From contig JAFXGW010000002.1 of the NCBI GenBank assembly GCA_017536685.1, forward strand, positions 1 to 33,581: 33,581 nucleotides of DNA. Direction: 5' to 3'. Positions 7,187-15,279 of this stretch are shown one piece after another. The notes below the pieces were generated by a model. The model searched no databases. It saw only the letters and a list, made by a program, of their open reading frames with translations, and was not told where the DNA came from. This DNA comes from Clostridia bacterium. GTDB lineage: Bacteria > Bacillota > Clostridia > TANB77 > CAG-508. The position numbers and the translations under genes were made by a program. How positions within the stretch are numbered: position 1 is the first letter of the stretch; every line of letters starts with the position of its first letter.

Positions 7187-8815
7187 ATGAAGTTTGAAAA
7201 ATGTTGTTATATTAAAAAAGTTGTTGCAATATTATTAATAATTGCAATATTTATTCCACAAGTATCATATGCATCAAGTACTATGAAAGTAAATCAAAGA
7301 GTAAATTATACTCAAAGCGTAATAAAGAAAAGAAATGATATTAAAATAGAAAAAATAGTAATTAATGCTGATAAACTTGTAGCTAATTCAACAAAAAGAA
7401 AAATAATTGAGGATAATACTAAATATTTACAACAATATATCGATGAAATTTCAAAGTGTGGTGGAGGAACAGTAAAAATTCCAAAAGGAACTTATTATTT
7501 TGCATCAGCTGGAGTACAAAGAGAAAGTGTATCAGAATGTGTAATTAAATGTAAAAATAATGTTACTATTGAAGGAGCTGGAACTAGTGGAAGCTTAAGC
7601 ACTATTCTTAAACCATATGCACCATCAAATAAATTGCCAGTAGATATGTTTTACTTCAACAATTATGCTGAGTCAGGAGCAAAAGATAAAACATATTTAG
7701 AAAATGCAGACTTCAAAAACTTTATAGTAGATGGGATAAATGCTACTTCTACTACATATACATCAGCAGGAAAAGCTTTTATGATAAATCTTTTGAAAAA
7801 TTGTGATTGGGAAAACGTAATAGTAAAAAACACAGATGGAACTGGAATTGGTGTGGACTGTCCTATAAATTGTACAATAAATAACTGTGTGGTAATCAAT
7901 TGCGGTAAAGGTGGATATATATTTGAAAGAAATAATTATGTAGAGGCGCCAGGAGCTTCAGGAATTGGAATTGGGACAGGATTTAGTAATCAAGAATCAA
8001 TGTATATAAATAATTGTATAGTAGAAGATAATTTTAAATATGGAATTTTCTTTGAACATCAAGGAAGATTTTCTCAGGACTATACTGCTACAGATGCAAA
8101 AGGATTTGTAGTTTTTAATTGTACAGCTAAAGGTAATAGATATGATTTTGGTGGAGAAAGAGCAAATGATGTAACATATAAAAATTGCATAAGTAAAAAT
8201 GATAGTGTAACTATTTCTTCAATTCATTTTGGGAATATGTCTAGAGAAACAAATATAGTAAATTGTAGTGTTGAAAAGAAATTTAGTGATGTAACTGATA
8301 AATCAATTTATTATTACAAACCAGTGTATTGGGCATTAAATAATTCTATTACAGAGGGAACATCAAAAACTACATTTTCACCTAACAAAGAAATAACTAG
8401 AGCTGAAGCAGTAGAATTTATTTGGAGAATGGCGGGAAGACCTGGGAAGGTAATGTTAAATTCAGAAAATCCAAATACAGGTTTTGCTGATGTATCAAGT
8501 GATAATCCATATGCAGATGCTATAAAATGGGCAAGAGAAGCAGGGGTTATTTCAGCAAGTAACACTTTTTCACCTAATGATGGATGTACTAGAGCACAAT
8601 TTGTAACAATGCTTTGGAGATATGCAGGAAAACCAAAAGTACCAAATACAAATAGCTTTAATGATGTTGCAAAAGGAGCATACTATGAAGATGCTGTAAA
8701 TTGGGTTGTTAGAAGAGGTATAGTAAATGGAAAAAGCGCAAATGTATTTGCACCAAATGATGTAGCTACAAGAGCTGAAATAATAACATTTTTATATAGA
8801 TATAATAATAAATAA
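7187..8815 (+). CDS. Secreted right-handed beta-helix (pectate-lyase-fold) protein with three SLH domains
   Basis: 542 residues from the ATG at 7187, chosen because GGAGG ends 8 nt upstream and the promoter lies just before it. Residues 1-29 form a signal peptide (KK, a hydrophobic core ending SYA). Residues of about 50-360 resemble a pectate-lyase-superfamily beta helix, with CGGGTVKIPKGTYYF near its start, VTIEGAGTSG, and recurring turns such as INNCVV, INNCIVEDN and VFNCTAKGN. Three S-layer-homology domains follow at about 365-421, 431-480 and 491-542, each with an FxDV start and a TRAE or TRAQ motif. SLH domains bind pyruvylated secondary wall polymers, so the protein is probably cell-wall anchored with a polysaccharide-facing helix. 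The glycan substrate is unknown, and no pectate-lyase calcium site can be assigned with certainty. Confidence 0.85.
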   Translation: MKFEKCCYIKKVVAILLIIAIFIPQVSYASSTMKVNQRVNYTQSVIKKRNDIKIEKIVINADKLVANSTKRKIIEDNTKYLQQYIDEISKCGGGTVKIPKGTYYFASAGVQRESVSECVIKCKNNVTIEGAGTSGSLSTILKPYAPSNKLPVDMFYFNNYAESGAKDKTYLENADFKNFIVDGINATSTTYTSAGKAFMINLLKNCDWENVIVKNTDGTGIGVDCPINCTINNCVVINCGKGGYIFERNNYVEAPGASGIGIGTGFSNQESMYINNCIVEDNFKYGIFFEHQGRFSQDYTATDAKGFVVFNCTAKGNRYDFGGERANDVTYKNCISKNDSVTISSIHFGNMSRETNIVNCSVEKKFSDVTDKSIYYYKPVYWALNNSITEGTSKTTFSPNKEITRAEAVEFIWRMAGRPGKVMLNSENPNTGFADVSSDNPYADAIKWAREAGVISASNTFSPNDGCTRAQFVTMLWRYAGKPKVPNTNSFNDVAKGAYYEDAVNWVVRRGIVNGKSANVFAPNDVATRAEIITFLYRYNNK

Positions 8816-8834
8816 AACGCTTGAGCGCAAAAAA

Positions 8835-8858
8835 AAATCACACAATTTAGTGTGATTT
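8835..8858 (+). terminator. Terminator of the SLH gene
   Basis: AAATCACAC (8835-8843) pairs with GTGTGATTT (8850-8858), 6-nt loop, followed by a long T run. It is nearly the same stem as at 6989-7015, so the SLH gene is bracketed by two copies. Confidence 0.9.
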
Positions 8859-8909
8859 TTTTTTTTTGGTTATATATACCATAATGTCAAATATTTTTGA
8901 TTTATTTAA

Positions 8910-8938
8910 TTGCCATAAAATAAAAATAATAGTAAAAT
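8910..8938 (+). promoter_or_regulatory. Promoter of the SUKH gene
   Basis: TTGCCA (8910-8915), 17-nt spacer, TAAAAT (8933-8938). The start ATG is 27 nt downstream, preceded by AAAGGAG. Confidence 0.6.
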
Positions 8939-8965
8939 GATATAAAAAAAGGAGATTGGTTATTT

Positions 8966-10321
8966 ATGGAAGAAATTTTAAATAAAATAGAAAAATTTAG
9001 TAAATTAAATCCACCAGCAATAGAAGCTGAGCTAACAGAGTTAGAGGAATATTTACAAGTAAAATTGGCCAAAGAAGTAAAAGAACTTTATTTGTTACAT
9101 AATGGAGGTGAAATTTTAGGATTTGAATTTTTAACAATTAAAAAATTGATTGATGAAATGAAACATGCTGCTGATTTAGAAGAGAATGATGGATTGTCAG
9201 AAACTGATGTGGCAACTCCAAGAATAAGACCAAAAAGATGGATGAAAAACAGATTACATATACTAGGAGATTATTCTGGAAATTATATAGCTGTAGACTA
9301 TAATCCTACAGAAGAAGGAATAAAAGGTCAAATTATAAATTGTGGAAGAGACGAAGACAAGCTATATGTTTTTGCAGATAATATAAAAGAATTTTTTGAA
9401 GGAATATTGAAGCTAGCTGAAGAAAATAAAATTGATAATGAGACTCATTTGATAGACTATTTCGTTAATAACAATATAAGCTTTATAAAAACAAGTGAAG
9501 ATATATCAGATGCAACATCATTAAAAAATCTTCCTAAAAGTGAAATAACATTTGATTTAGCATATAATGTAATAAGTGATAAGCCTGAAGAAATAGCATA
9601 TGTTCCTCAAAATGTATTAAATAAAGAACTATGCATTTTAGCTGTGAAGAAAAATCCATTTTCATTAAAATATTTCTGCAATGAAATAATGTTTTTGCCT
9701 TACAGACACGAAGTCTATAAAGCAGCAGTAAATTCAGATGAAGAAATTATAATAAAAAGAAAAGGAAAAGCGTCTGCAAAAGAGTTGGAACTTGGTGATC
9801 CAGACTATGTTTCTGTATTTAATTATATATTTTTATATAATTATTCAAGCGAAAATATTTCAGAATTATATTACGATGCAATAAAAAAAGATATTAATAT
9901 TTTATATAAAGGTTTTATAAAAAAAATATATATTGACGATAAATGTTACGAATATATTATGAGTAAAATGGATTTTATAGAGGCTATAAAATATATTCCA
10001 AAACAATATAAACCAAAAGATAAATGCTTAGAGGTAGTAAGAAAAGACGGATTGCTTATAAAATATGTTCCACTAGATCATAGAGACAAAGAAATGCTTA
10101 TGACTGCAATAGAACAAAATCCAGAAGCAATTCAACTGTTACCACCAAATATTCAATTGCAAAATGAAGATGTATGTATTAAAGCCGTAGAACTTGATGG
10201 GATGCTTTTACAATATATTTATCCTTTAATGAGAAATGAAAAGATATGTAAAGTAGCATATAAAAGTAATCCTAACTGTATTCAATTTGTACCAGATGTA
10301 ATACAAGAAAAGATCTTATAA
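8966..10321 (+). CDS. SUKH (SMI1/KNR4)-domain protein with DUF4116-like repeats
   Basis: 451 residues. Residues 1-150 match the SMI1/KNR4 (SUKH) fold: IEAELTELEEYL, LYLLHNGGEILGFEFLTIKKL, LHILGDYSGNYIAVDYNP and a VFADNIKEFFEGIL end. SUKH proteins are common immunity proteins against contact-dependent nuclease toxins but also occur as house-keeping regulators. The C-terminal half contains repeated helical units such as CLEVVRKDGLLIKYVP, IEQNPEAIQLLPPNIQ, CIKAVELDGMLLQYI and AYKSNPNCIQFVPD, resembling DUF4116 repeats. No toxin gene is next to it. It has its own promoter and a very strong terminator, so it is monocistronic. An immunity role is an inference only. Confidence 0.75.
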   Translation: MEEILNKIEKFSKLNPPAIEAELTELEEYLQVKLAKEVKELYLLHNGGEILGFEFLTIKKLIDEMKHAADLEENDGLSETDVATPRIRPKRWMKNRLHILGDYSGNYIAVDYNPTEEGIKGQIINCGRDEDKLYVFADNIKEFFEGILKLAEENKIDNETHLIDYFVNNNISFIKTSEDISDATSLKNLPKSEITFDLAYNVISDKPEEIAYVPQNVLNKELCILAVKKNPFSLKYFCNEIMFLPYRHEVYKAAVNSDEEIIIKRKGKASAKELELGDPDYVSVFNYIFLYNYSSENISELYYDAIKKDINILYKGFIKKIYIDDKCYEYIMSKMDFIEAIKYIPKQYKPKDKCLEVVRKDGLLIKYVPLDHRDKEMLMTAIEQNPEAIQLLPPNIQLQNEDVCIKAVELDGMLLQYIYPLMRNEKICKVAYKSNPNCIQFVPDVIQEKIL

Positions 10322-10371
10322 AATAATTATTTTGTTAAATTAAAATCAAATAAATCGAAAATACTAAATAT

Positions 10372-10431
10372 AAAAAGGGAAGAAGCTTGAAGTGAAGCCT
10401 ATAGCGTTCACTTCAAGCTTCTTCCCTTTTT
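10372..10431. terminator. Perfect 25-bp hairpin, bidirectional terminator-like
   Basis: The arm at 10372-10396 (starting AAAAAGGGAAGAAGC) pairs without mismatch with 10407-10431, leaving a 10-nt loop GCCTATAGCG. A-rich and T-rich ends make it work in both directions. The stem is much longer and GC-richer than the other terminators here. Confidence 0.8.
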
Positions 10432-10533
10432 TTGAGCAAAAAAGATTACAAATAGCAATAAAAGAATACTGATGCCAGTTTTCCGGGGAATAAGAACGAG
10501 TAATGTGTCAGAATATTCATATGTCTTGAGGCG

Positions 10534-10562
10534 TTGCAAGTAAAATTAAGTTATGATATAAT
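10534..10562 (+). promoter_or_regulatory. Promoter and leader of the mannosyltransferase gene
   Basis: TTGCAA (10534-10539), 17-nt spacer, TATAAT (10557-10562). The gene-free stretch 10322-10655 otherwise holds the 25-bp hairpin, an unassigned segment at 10432-10533 with somewhat more G and C than its flanks (for example CCAGTTTTCCGGGGAA), and a leader of about 90 nt without a clear fold. Confidence 0.65.
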
Positions 10563-10655
10563 CATAAAATATAAGTAGAAAATTAATATTTAATAAAATT
10601 AAAGATAAAAAATAGATTTATTGCATAAGCTAAAGAAAGAAAAAGGTAAAATATT

Positions 10656-12338
10656 ATGAAAAAAATTTTTAAAAGAGATATAATTATAATTTTGATTATA
10701 ATGCTGATTTATTCAGTTATTTCATTTATTAATTTAGGAAGTTTTACAAATCCACAAACATTTTGGCATGTTGAGAATCCTGGTGAATACATTGTTCTAA
10801 AATTAAATGAAGCAGAAATTAGAAAAATAAGACATTATACTGGTCCAAGATTTGGTACATATAAATTATATATATCAGATGATGGCGAAAAGTATACATA
10901 TTTAAAAGATTTAAAACAGACGACAGTATTTGCATGGGAAGATTTAAATGTAAATGGAAAATTTGAATATTTAAAAATAGTAGGACAAACTAGAGACTCT
11001 TATTTAGGAGACATTGCTTTATACAATAAAAACGATGAACAAGTTCAACTTTATGCAATAGATCAAGATGCAAATTTTATTATAGATGAACAAAACTTTA
11101 TACCAGAAGAAATAAGTTTTATGAATAGTACTTACTTTGATGAAATATATCATCCAAGAACTGCATACGAATATGTACATGAATTAGATATTTACGAATG
11201 TGTGCATCCACCACTTGGAAAACTTTTAATGGCAATTCCAATATCAATATTAGGTATGTGCCCTTTTGCCTATAGACTAATGGGAAATATAGCCGGAATC
11301 TTGATGATACCTACAATATATTTTTTGGCCAAAAATATATTTAAAAGTAAAAAATACGCTATTGTAGCTGCGCTTATAATGGCATGTGATAATTTTCATT
11401 TTGCACATACAAGGCTGGCTACAATAGATAGTTTTTTAGTTTTATTTATAATGCTTAGTTTTTTGTTTATGTATAAATATATTATTTTGACTGATAAAGA
11501 TAATATTAGAACAAGGTTAAAAATGTTGTTTTTATCTGGATTGTTTATTGGATGTGCTATAGCAACAAAATGGACAGGATGTTTTTCAGCAATTGGTCTT
11601 GCTGTAATATTTTTTGTAAAATTAATAAAAACTAATTTTATAGAGCAATTTGGGTTTAGTAAAAATGGTATAAATATAAGATTTAAAGAGAAAAAATGGT
11701 CAAAAGAATCAACTGTAATTATACTGTCATGTATAGTATTTTTTGTATTAATACCAATAATAATATATTTGTTATGTTATATACCAGATAAAAATGTAAA
11801 AAAATTAGAAGATATTTGGGATTTACAAATAAATATGTATAAATATCATTCAGAACTTGAAGCTGAACATCCTTTTTCATCAAAATGGTATACATGGTTT
11901 ACAATGGAAAAGCCAGTTTGGTATTATTCGAATATACTAGAAGAGGGTATGCGTTCAACGATTTCGGGAATTGGAAATGTAGTTATATGGTGGACTGGAA
12001 TTGTAGGTATGATTTATATAGTAATTAAAGGAATAAAAAAATTAGATTGTGATTGTTGGTTTATAATGGTGGCAATACTAACAGGAATTATTCCGCATTT
12101 AACTATCGATAGAATTATGTTTATGTATCACTACTTTCCTGTATTACCTTTTATGATGCTTAGTATTGTAATGCTAATAAAAGATATAGAAAATAAAATA
12201 AAATTCAAAAAAATATATTTAATATATCTTTTTATAATATTAGTAATATTTGTATATTATTATCCTGTTGTGTCAGGTATGCCAGTATCGGAAGAATACA
12301 TAGAGTCCACAAAATTGCTAACTAGCTGGTATTATTAA
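10656..12338 (+). CDS. Protein O-mannosyltransferase-like GT39 family membrane protein
   Basis: 560 residues. After a first membrane helix (about 7-28) comes an extracytoplasmic insert at about 35-135. It resembles a discoidin/F5-8C-type beta sandwich, with FWHVENPGEYIVLKL, GTYKLYISDDGEKYTYL and FEYLKIVGQ. The catalytic loop has Asp162-Glu163 in FDEIYHPRTAYEY and then VHPPLGKLLMAIP, the signature of PMT/GT39 enzymes, which move mannose from a polyprenyl-phosphate donor to Ser or Thr of exported proteins. Multiple helices follow, and the C-terminal four-helix PMT segment ends with DRIMFMYHYFPVLPFM. Everything expected is present, so it should be active. The actinobacterial enzyme acts with Sec secretion; the substrate here is unknown. 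Start ATG 10656 has only a weak AAGG signal. Confidence 0.88.
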   Translation: MKKIFKRDIIIILIIMLIYSVISFINLGSFTNPQTFWHVENPGEYIVLKLNEAEIRKIRHYTGPRFGTYKLYISDDGEKYTYLKDLKQTTVFAWEDLNVNGKFEYLKIVGQTRDSYLGDIALYNKNDEQVQLYAIDQDANFIIDEQNFIPEEISFMNSTYFDEIYHPRTAYEYVHELDIYECVHPPLGKLLMAIPISILGMCPFAYRLMGNIAGILMIPTIYFLAKNIFKSKKYAIVAALIMACDNFHFAHTRLATIDSFLVLFIMLSFLFMYKYIILTDKDNIRTRLKMLFLSGLFIGCAIATKWTGCFSAIGLAVIFFVKLIKTNFIEQFGFSKNGINIRFKEKKWSKESTVIILSCIVFFVLIPIIIYLLCYIPDKNVKKLEDIWDLQINMYKYHSELEAEHPFSSKWYTWFTMEKPVWYYSNILEEGMRSTISGIGNVVIWWTGIVGMIYIVIKGIKKLDCDCWFIMVAILTGIIPHLTIDRIMFMYHYFPVLPFMMLSIVMLIKDIENKIKFKKIYLIYLFIILVIFVYYYPVVSGMPVSEEYIESTKLLTSWYY

Positions 12339-12414
12339 TCCAAGATACGAACTAAAATTAAAGAATGTATAATATTTTTAAAAATAAATTATAAAAGAGA
12401 AAGCTAGGAAAATT

Positions 12415-13383
12415 ATGCAGATACCAAGTTTATTAGAATATGCAATTGAAAAAGAAATAGAAAAATATAATATAAAAGAATTGAAAGATGCTGCACTAAA
12501 TTTAAGTAAGAGATATATGGAAAATAAAAGGACAGGAGAATCTTTTTTTAAAACATATTTAGATACAATTTCATATTCTGTTATAAGAATGCCAGCTACT
12601 TATTCGGCAATTCGAACTTGTTTAGAAAAGATAATTGAGTTAAAGGCGTTTAAAATCAATTCTTTGTTAGATATAGGTTCTGGAACAGGGGCTGCTGAAT
12701 GGGCAGCTTTAGATGTTTTTGATATAAACGATATTGTTTGTTTAGAACGAGAAAAAGCTATGAGAGATTTATCTAAAAATTATTTTTCTTATAATGAAGC
12801 TTTAAGAAATGTTAAATTTATAGAGGCTGATATATTGAAAGAAGATTTAAATATTTCTAAAGATTTATGTATTTTGTCTTATATGATTAATGAGTTAAGT
12901 GAAGAAAACAGATTAAAAGTTATAGATAAAGTTCTAAAATGTACAAATAAAGTTTTATTGATTGTTGAACCTGGAACTCCAGAAGGATTTAAAAATATTA
13001 GAAAAATTAGAGATTATGCTTTTGAAAAAGGTTATGAAATTATTGCTCCATGCACTGGTTTTAATGGAAGATGCGATATTCCTAAAGATGATTGGTGCGC
13101 TTCTAGTGTTAGAGTGCAAAGAACTAAAATACATAAATATTTAAAAGATGCGGAAGTCGGTTTTGAAGATGAAAAATTTTCTTATGTTGCAATTAACGTA
13201 GAAAAAGATGAATTAGATTTAAAAAATAATATAAAAAGAATCCTTAGACATCCTAAAATCCAAAATGGAAGAATTGAAGTAAAAACATGCTTGCAAGGAG
13301 AAATAAAAGAGGAGATAATAACCAAGAAAAATAAAGAGGAATTTAAATCGTTGAAGAAGAAAAGTGTTGGTGATATCTTATAA
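12415..13383 (+). CDS. Rsm22-family (small-subunit) methyltransferase-like protein
   Basis: 322 residues. Motifs follow the Rsm22 family: YSVIRMPATYSAIRTCLEKI, the SAM-binding loop LLDIGSGTGAA (about 84-94), LSYMINEL, LIVEPGTPEGF and CTGFNGRCDIPKDDWCASSV. The family, best known as a mitochondrial ribosomal-subunit factor, uses a Rossmann methyltransferase fold plus a Cys-rich segment that can hold an iron-sulfur cluster. The visible cysteines in the segment near residue 205 are retained, but the usual CPH motif is CTG here. It lies 76 bp after the mannosyltransferase; no promoter is evident. The target is presumably ribosomal RNA or a ribosome assembly step, by family only. Confidence 0.8.
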   Translation: MQIPSLLEYAIEKEIEKYNIKELKDAALNLSKRYMENKRTGESFFKTYLDTISYSVIRMPATYSAIRTCLEKIIELKAFKINSLLDIGSGTGAAEWAALDVFDINDIVCLEREKAMRDLSKNYFSYNEALRNVKFIEADILKEDLNISKDLCILSYMINELSEENRLKVIDKVLKCTNKVLLIVEPGTPEGFKNIRKIRDYAFEKGYEIIAPCTGFNGRCDIPKDDWCASSVRVQRTKIHKYLKDAEVGFEDEKFSYVAINVEKDELDLKNNIKRILRHPKIQNGRIEVKTCLQGEIKEEIITKKNKEEFKSLKKKSVGDIL

Positions 13384-13439
13384 TATTTGTATATAAAGAT
13401 ATGTATTAATAATTTTTGTGGTATAAATAGGGAGAAAAA

Positions 13440-14516
13440 ATGATTTGTTTTAATACTCAAAGAAGTATAATATATAATAAAATAATTCATAATTATTTAG
13501 AAATTGAATTATTTGGTGATCCGGAAATTGATGCAGGTGAAATGATAGAGTGTTATATGCCTACATATTTATATCGAGAACAATATGAGAAATGTATAGA
13601 AGTATTTGAAGATTTATATCATTGGACTGGAGATGAATTTTTTCATAATCTTGATGCTTTTCATGAAGTTGCATTATATTATTTTTTGATAGAAATGGAA
13701 AATGTTAAAAATGATTTAGAAGAAAACTTTGAAAAAATTTATTATAATGAAGAAATAAATAGAAAAATAGATTGCTATATAAAAAAAGAACTAAAAGAAT
13801 TTGATGAAGAATATTCTAATGAAGAACTTAAAGAAAATTATTATTGCCCAGATGATATCTGTGGTGCTATTTATGAAGACATAGATTTTGCACAATTACC
13901 TCATTTATATAATGAGCAAAAAGCAAATTTTCCAATGATGGCTCAGTTGATGGGAATTGATTTAGATTATTATTTTGAAATATTACCTATGGATATACAA
14001 AAACAATATAAAAGTAAACATATAACATTAGTAGAAGAAGTGAGTGAATTTCTTTCTTTTTTACAACAAAGAATTAATGATGGTAGTTTAGCAGAATTGT
14101 TTTTTGAAAATGAAAATCCGATTAATGAAAAAAAGATTCATGTAATTTTGGAAAATCTTATGAATGCATATTTTATTGGAAAAGGTGTTGATATTTCAAG
14201 AGAAGTTTTATTAAAAAATGGACAAGTTGATTTTAAACTTTTTAGAAATGATAAAAAAGAAGAAAAAGTTTTAATAGAGGTAAAAAAAGCTAGCAGCTCA
14301 TATTTAAAAGCTGGATATGAAAAGCAATTATGTGATTATATTAGATATAGTGGATGTAAAAATGCTTTTTATATGATTGTTTGTTTTTCAGACAATGATT
14401 ATAAAATAGCAAATAATTTTATAAAAAATCATGTTTATACAGATAATTTCCAAATGTATATTAATATTGCTTTATTAGATGTTAGAAAAAAAGTGGCACC
14501 ATCAAAAAAGATATAA
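13440..14516 (+). CDS. Uncharacterised protein with a C-terminal PD-(D/E)XK nuclease-like domain
   Basis: 358 residues, starting at ATG 13440 with AGGGAG 5 nt upstream. The first about 240 residues are mostly helical, acidic and of unknown fold. From about 235 on, the sequence shows the restriction-endonuclease-like core: a helix, Asp264 in GQVDFKLF, Glu280-Val-Lys282 in VLIEVKK, and Gln296 in KQLCDYIRYSG, followed by a hydrophobic strand AFYMIVCF. This D...ExK...Q set is typical of archaeal Holliday-junction-resolvase-like and DUF-type nucleases, many of them in defence systems. No partner genes (ATPase, methylase) are adjacent, and a terminator follows. Nuclease activity is inferred from the motif only. 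Confidence 0.55.
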   Translation: MICFNTQRSIIYNKIIHNYLEIELFGDPEIDAGEMIECYMPTYLYREQYEKCIEVFEDLYHWTGDEFFHNLDAFHEVALYYFLIEMENVKNDLEENFEKIYYNEEINRKIDCYIKKELKEFDEEYSNEELKENYYCPDDICGAIYEDIDFAQLPHLYNEQKANFPMMAQLMGIDLDYYFEILPMDIQKQYKSKHITLVEEVSEFLSFLQQRINDGSLAELFFENENPINEKKIHVILENLMNAYFIGKGVDISREVLLKNGQVDFKLFRNDKKEEKVLIEVKKASSSYLKAGYEKQLCDYIRYSGCKNAFYMIVCFSDNDYKIANNFIKNHVYTDNFQMYINIALLDVRKKVAPSKKI

Positions 14517-14591
14517 TTGTTGTGTAGTATCAAATAAATGGAAAAACTTGTAAATTTAAGGATTTTATGTTAAATTAATAATATAGAAGAT

Positions 14592-14620
14592 AAAAAAGTT
14601 CTTGTTTTTAGAACTTTTTT
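14592..14620 (+). terminator. Terminator after the nuclease-like gene
   Basis: AAAAAAGTTC (14592-14601) pairs with GAACTTTTTT (14611-14620), 9-nt loop, T tail. Confidence 0.8.
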
Positions 14621-14671
14621 ATGGTTGATTTACAATTTTTATTTGAATTTTATATAAGGGAGATATAAAAA

Positions 14672-15061
14672 ATGGCAATTATTATAATTAAATTATTAGG
14701 AATATTTTTTACATATATAGGTGGAGCTAGTCTTTTGTATGAAATATTTAAAAGAATTAAATGTAAAGAATATACATCTGGAAAAGTTGTAGATATATTT
14801 GAGGATGTGAAGACTAAGAAAGGAAAAACAAAAGTATTTTTATATCCAATTTTTGAATATATTGTAGATGGAAATACTTATACAGAGAAATTTAATGTTG
14901 GAACAGGAAAACGAAATTTTAAATATGCCATTGGAGAGGAAGTTGAGATTTATTATATTCCTACTGAACCGCAAAAATATTATGTAAAAGGAAATATAGA
15001 GGGAATTAAAGGATATGCATTAATACTAATAGTAGGATTAGTATTCTTATTTGTAGTATAA
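14672..15061 (+). CDS. DUF3592-like small membrane protein
   Basis: 129 residues with a hydrophobic N-terminal helix (about 3-24) and a C-terminal helix (about 113-129). The soluble middle reads SGKVVDIFEDVKTKKGKTK, then YPIFEYIVDGNTY, then YAIGEEVEIYYIPTEPQKYYV. This is the pattern of DUF3592 proteins (two membrane helices around a beta-rich core; function unknown). AAGGGAG lies 9 nt upstream of the ATG. It is a single gene between a terminator and the first high-GC cassette. Confidence 0.75.
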   Translation: MAIIIIKLLGIFFTYIGGASLLYEIFKRIKCKEYTSGKVVDIFEDVKTKKGKTKVFLYPIFEYIVDGNTYTEKFNVGTGKRNFKYAIGEEVEIYYIPTEPQKYYVKGNIEGIKGYALILIVGLVFLFVV

Positions 15062-15135
15062 GTAAAAATCTTATTGATAAACATTTTAAGAAATATTTAA
15101 AAATTGATTAGGTAACAATACATAAGGAATTAAGA

Positions 15136-15176
15136 ATCTTGTCAATATTGCTTTTTGACAAGATGTTTGTTATAAT
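15136..15176 (+). promoter_or_regulatory. Promoter with a 10-bp-arm palindrome around the -35 box (cassette 1)
   Basis: ATCTTGTCAA (15136-15145) and TTGACAAGAT (15155-15164) form a perfect inverted repeat with a 9-nt centre. The -35 box TTGCTT (15148-15153) lies in that centre, followed by a 17-nt spacer and TATAAT (15171-15176). This geometry fits a dimeric repressor or activator binding over the -35. The transcript would start near 15183. Confidence 0.65.
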
Positions 15177-15189
15177 ATAAAAATCTACC

Positions 15190-15273
15190 GTACTTACACA
15201 GCAAAGTACAGAAGAAATTAATTATTATTTTTTCTGGAGGGCTGTGTAAACCTCCAGAAAACTTTAGGAGGTT
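15190..15273 (+). ncRNA. Structured leader RNA with a predicted loop-loop interaction and switchable ribosome binding site
   Basis: Hairpin 1 is GTACTT (15190-15195) with AAGTAC (15204-15209), 8-nt loop ACACAGCA. Hairpin 2 is TTTCTGGAGG (15231-15240) with CCTCCAGAAA (15251-15260), perfect 10 bp, loop GCTGTGTAAA. Loop 1 ACACAGC (15196-15202) is the exact reverse complement of loop 2 GCTGTGT (15241-15247), giving a possible 7-bp kissing complex. AACCTCC (15249-15255) can alternatively pair with GGAGGTT (15267-15273), covering the AGGAGG ribosome binding site. The pairings are seen in the sequence; a ligand or regulatory role is inference. No known riboswitch class was recognised. Confidence 0.6.
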
Positions 15274-15279
15274 GTGGTC

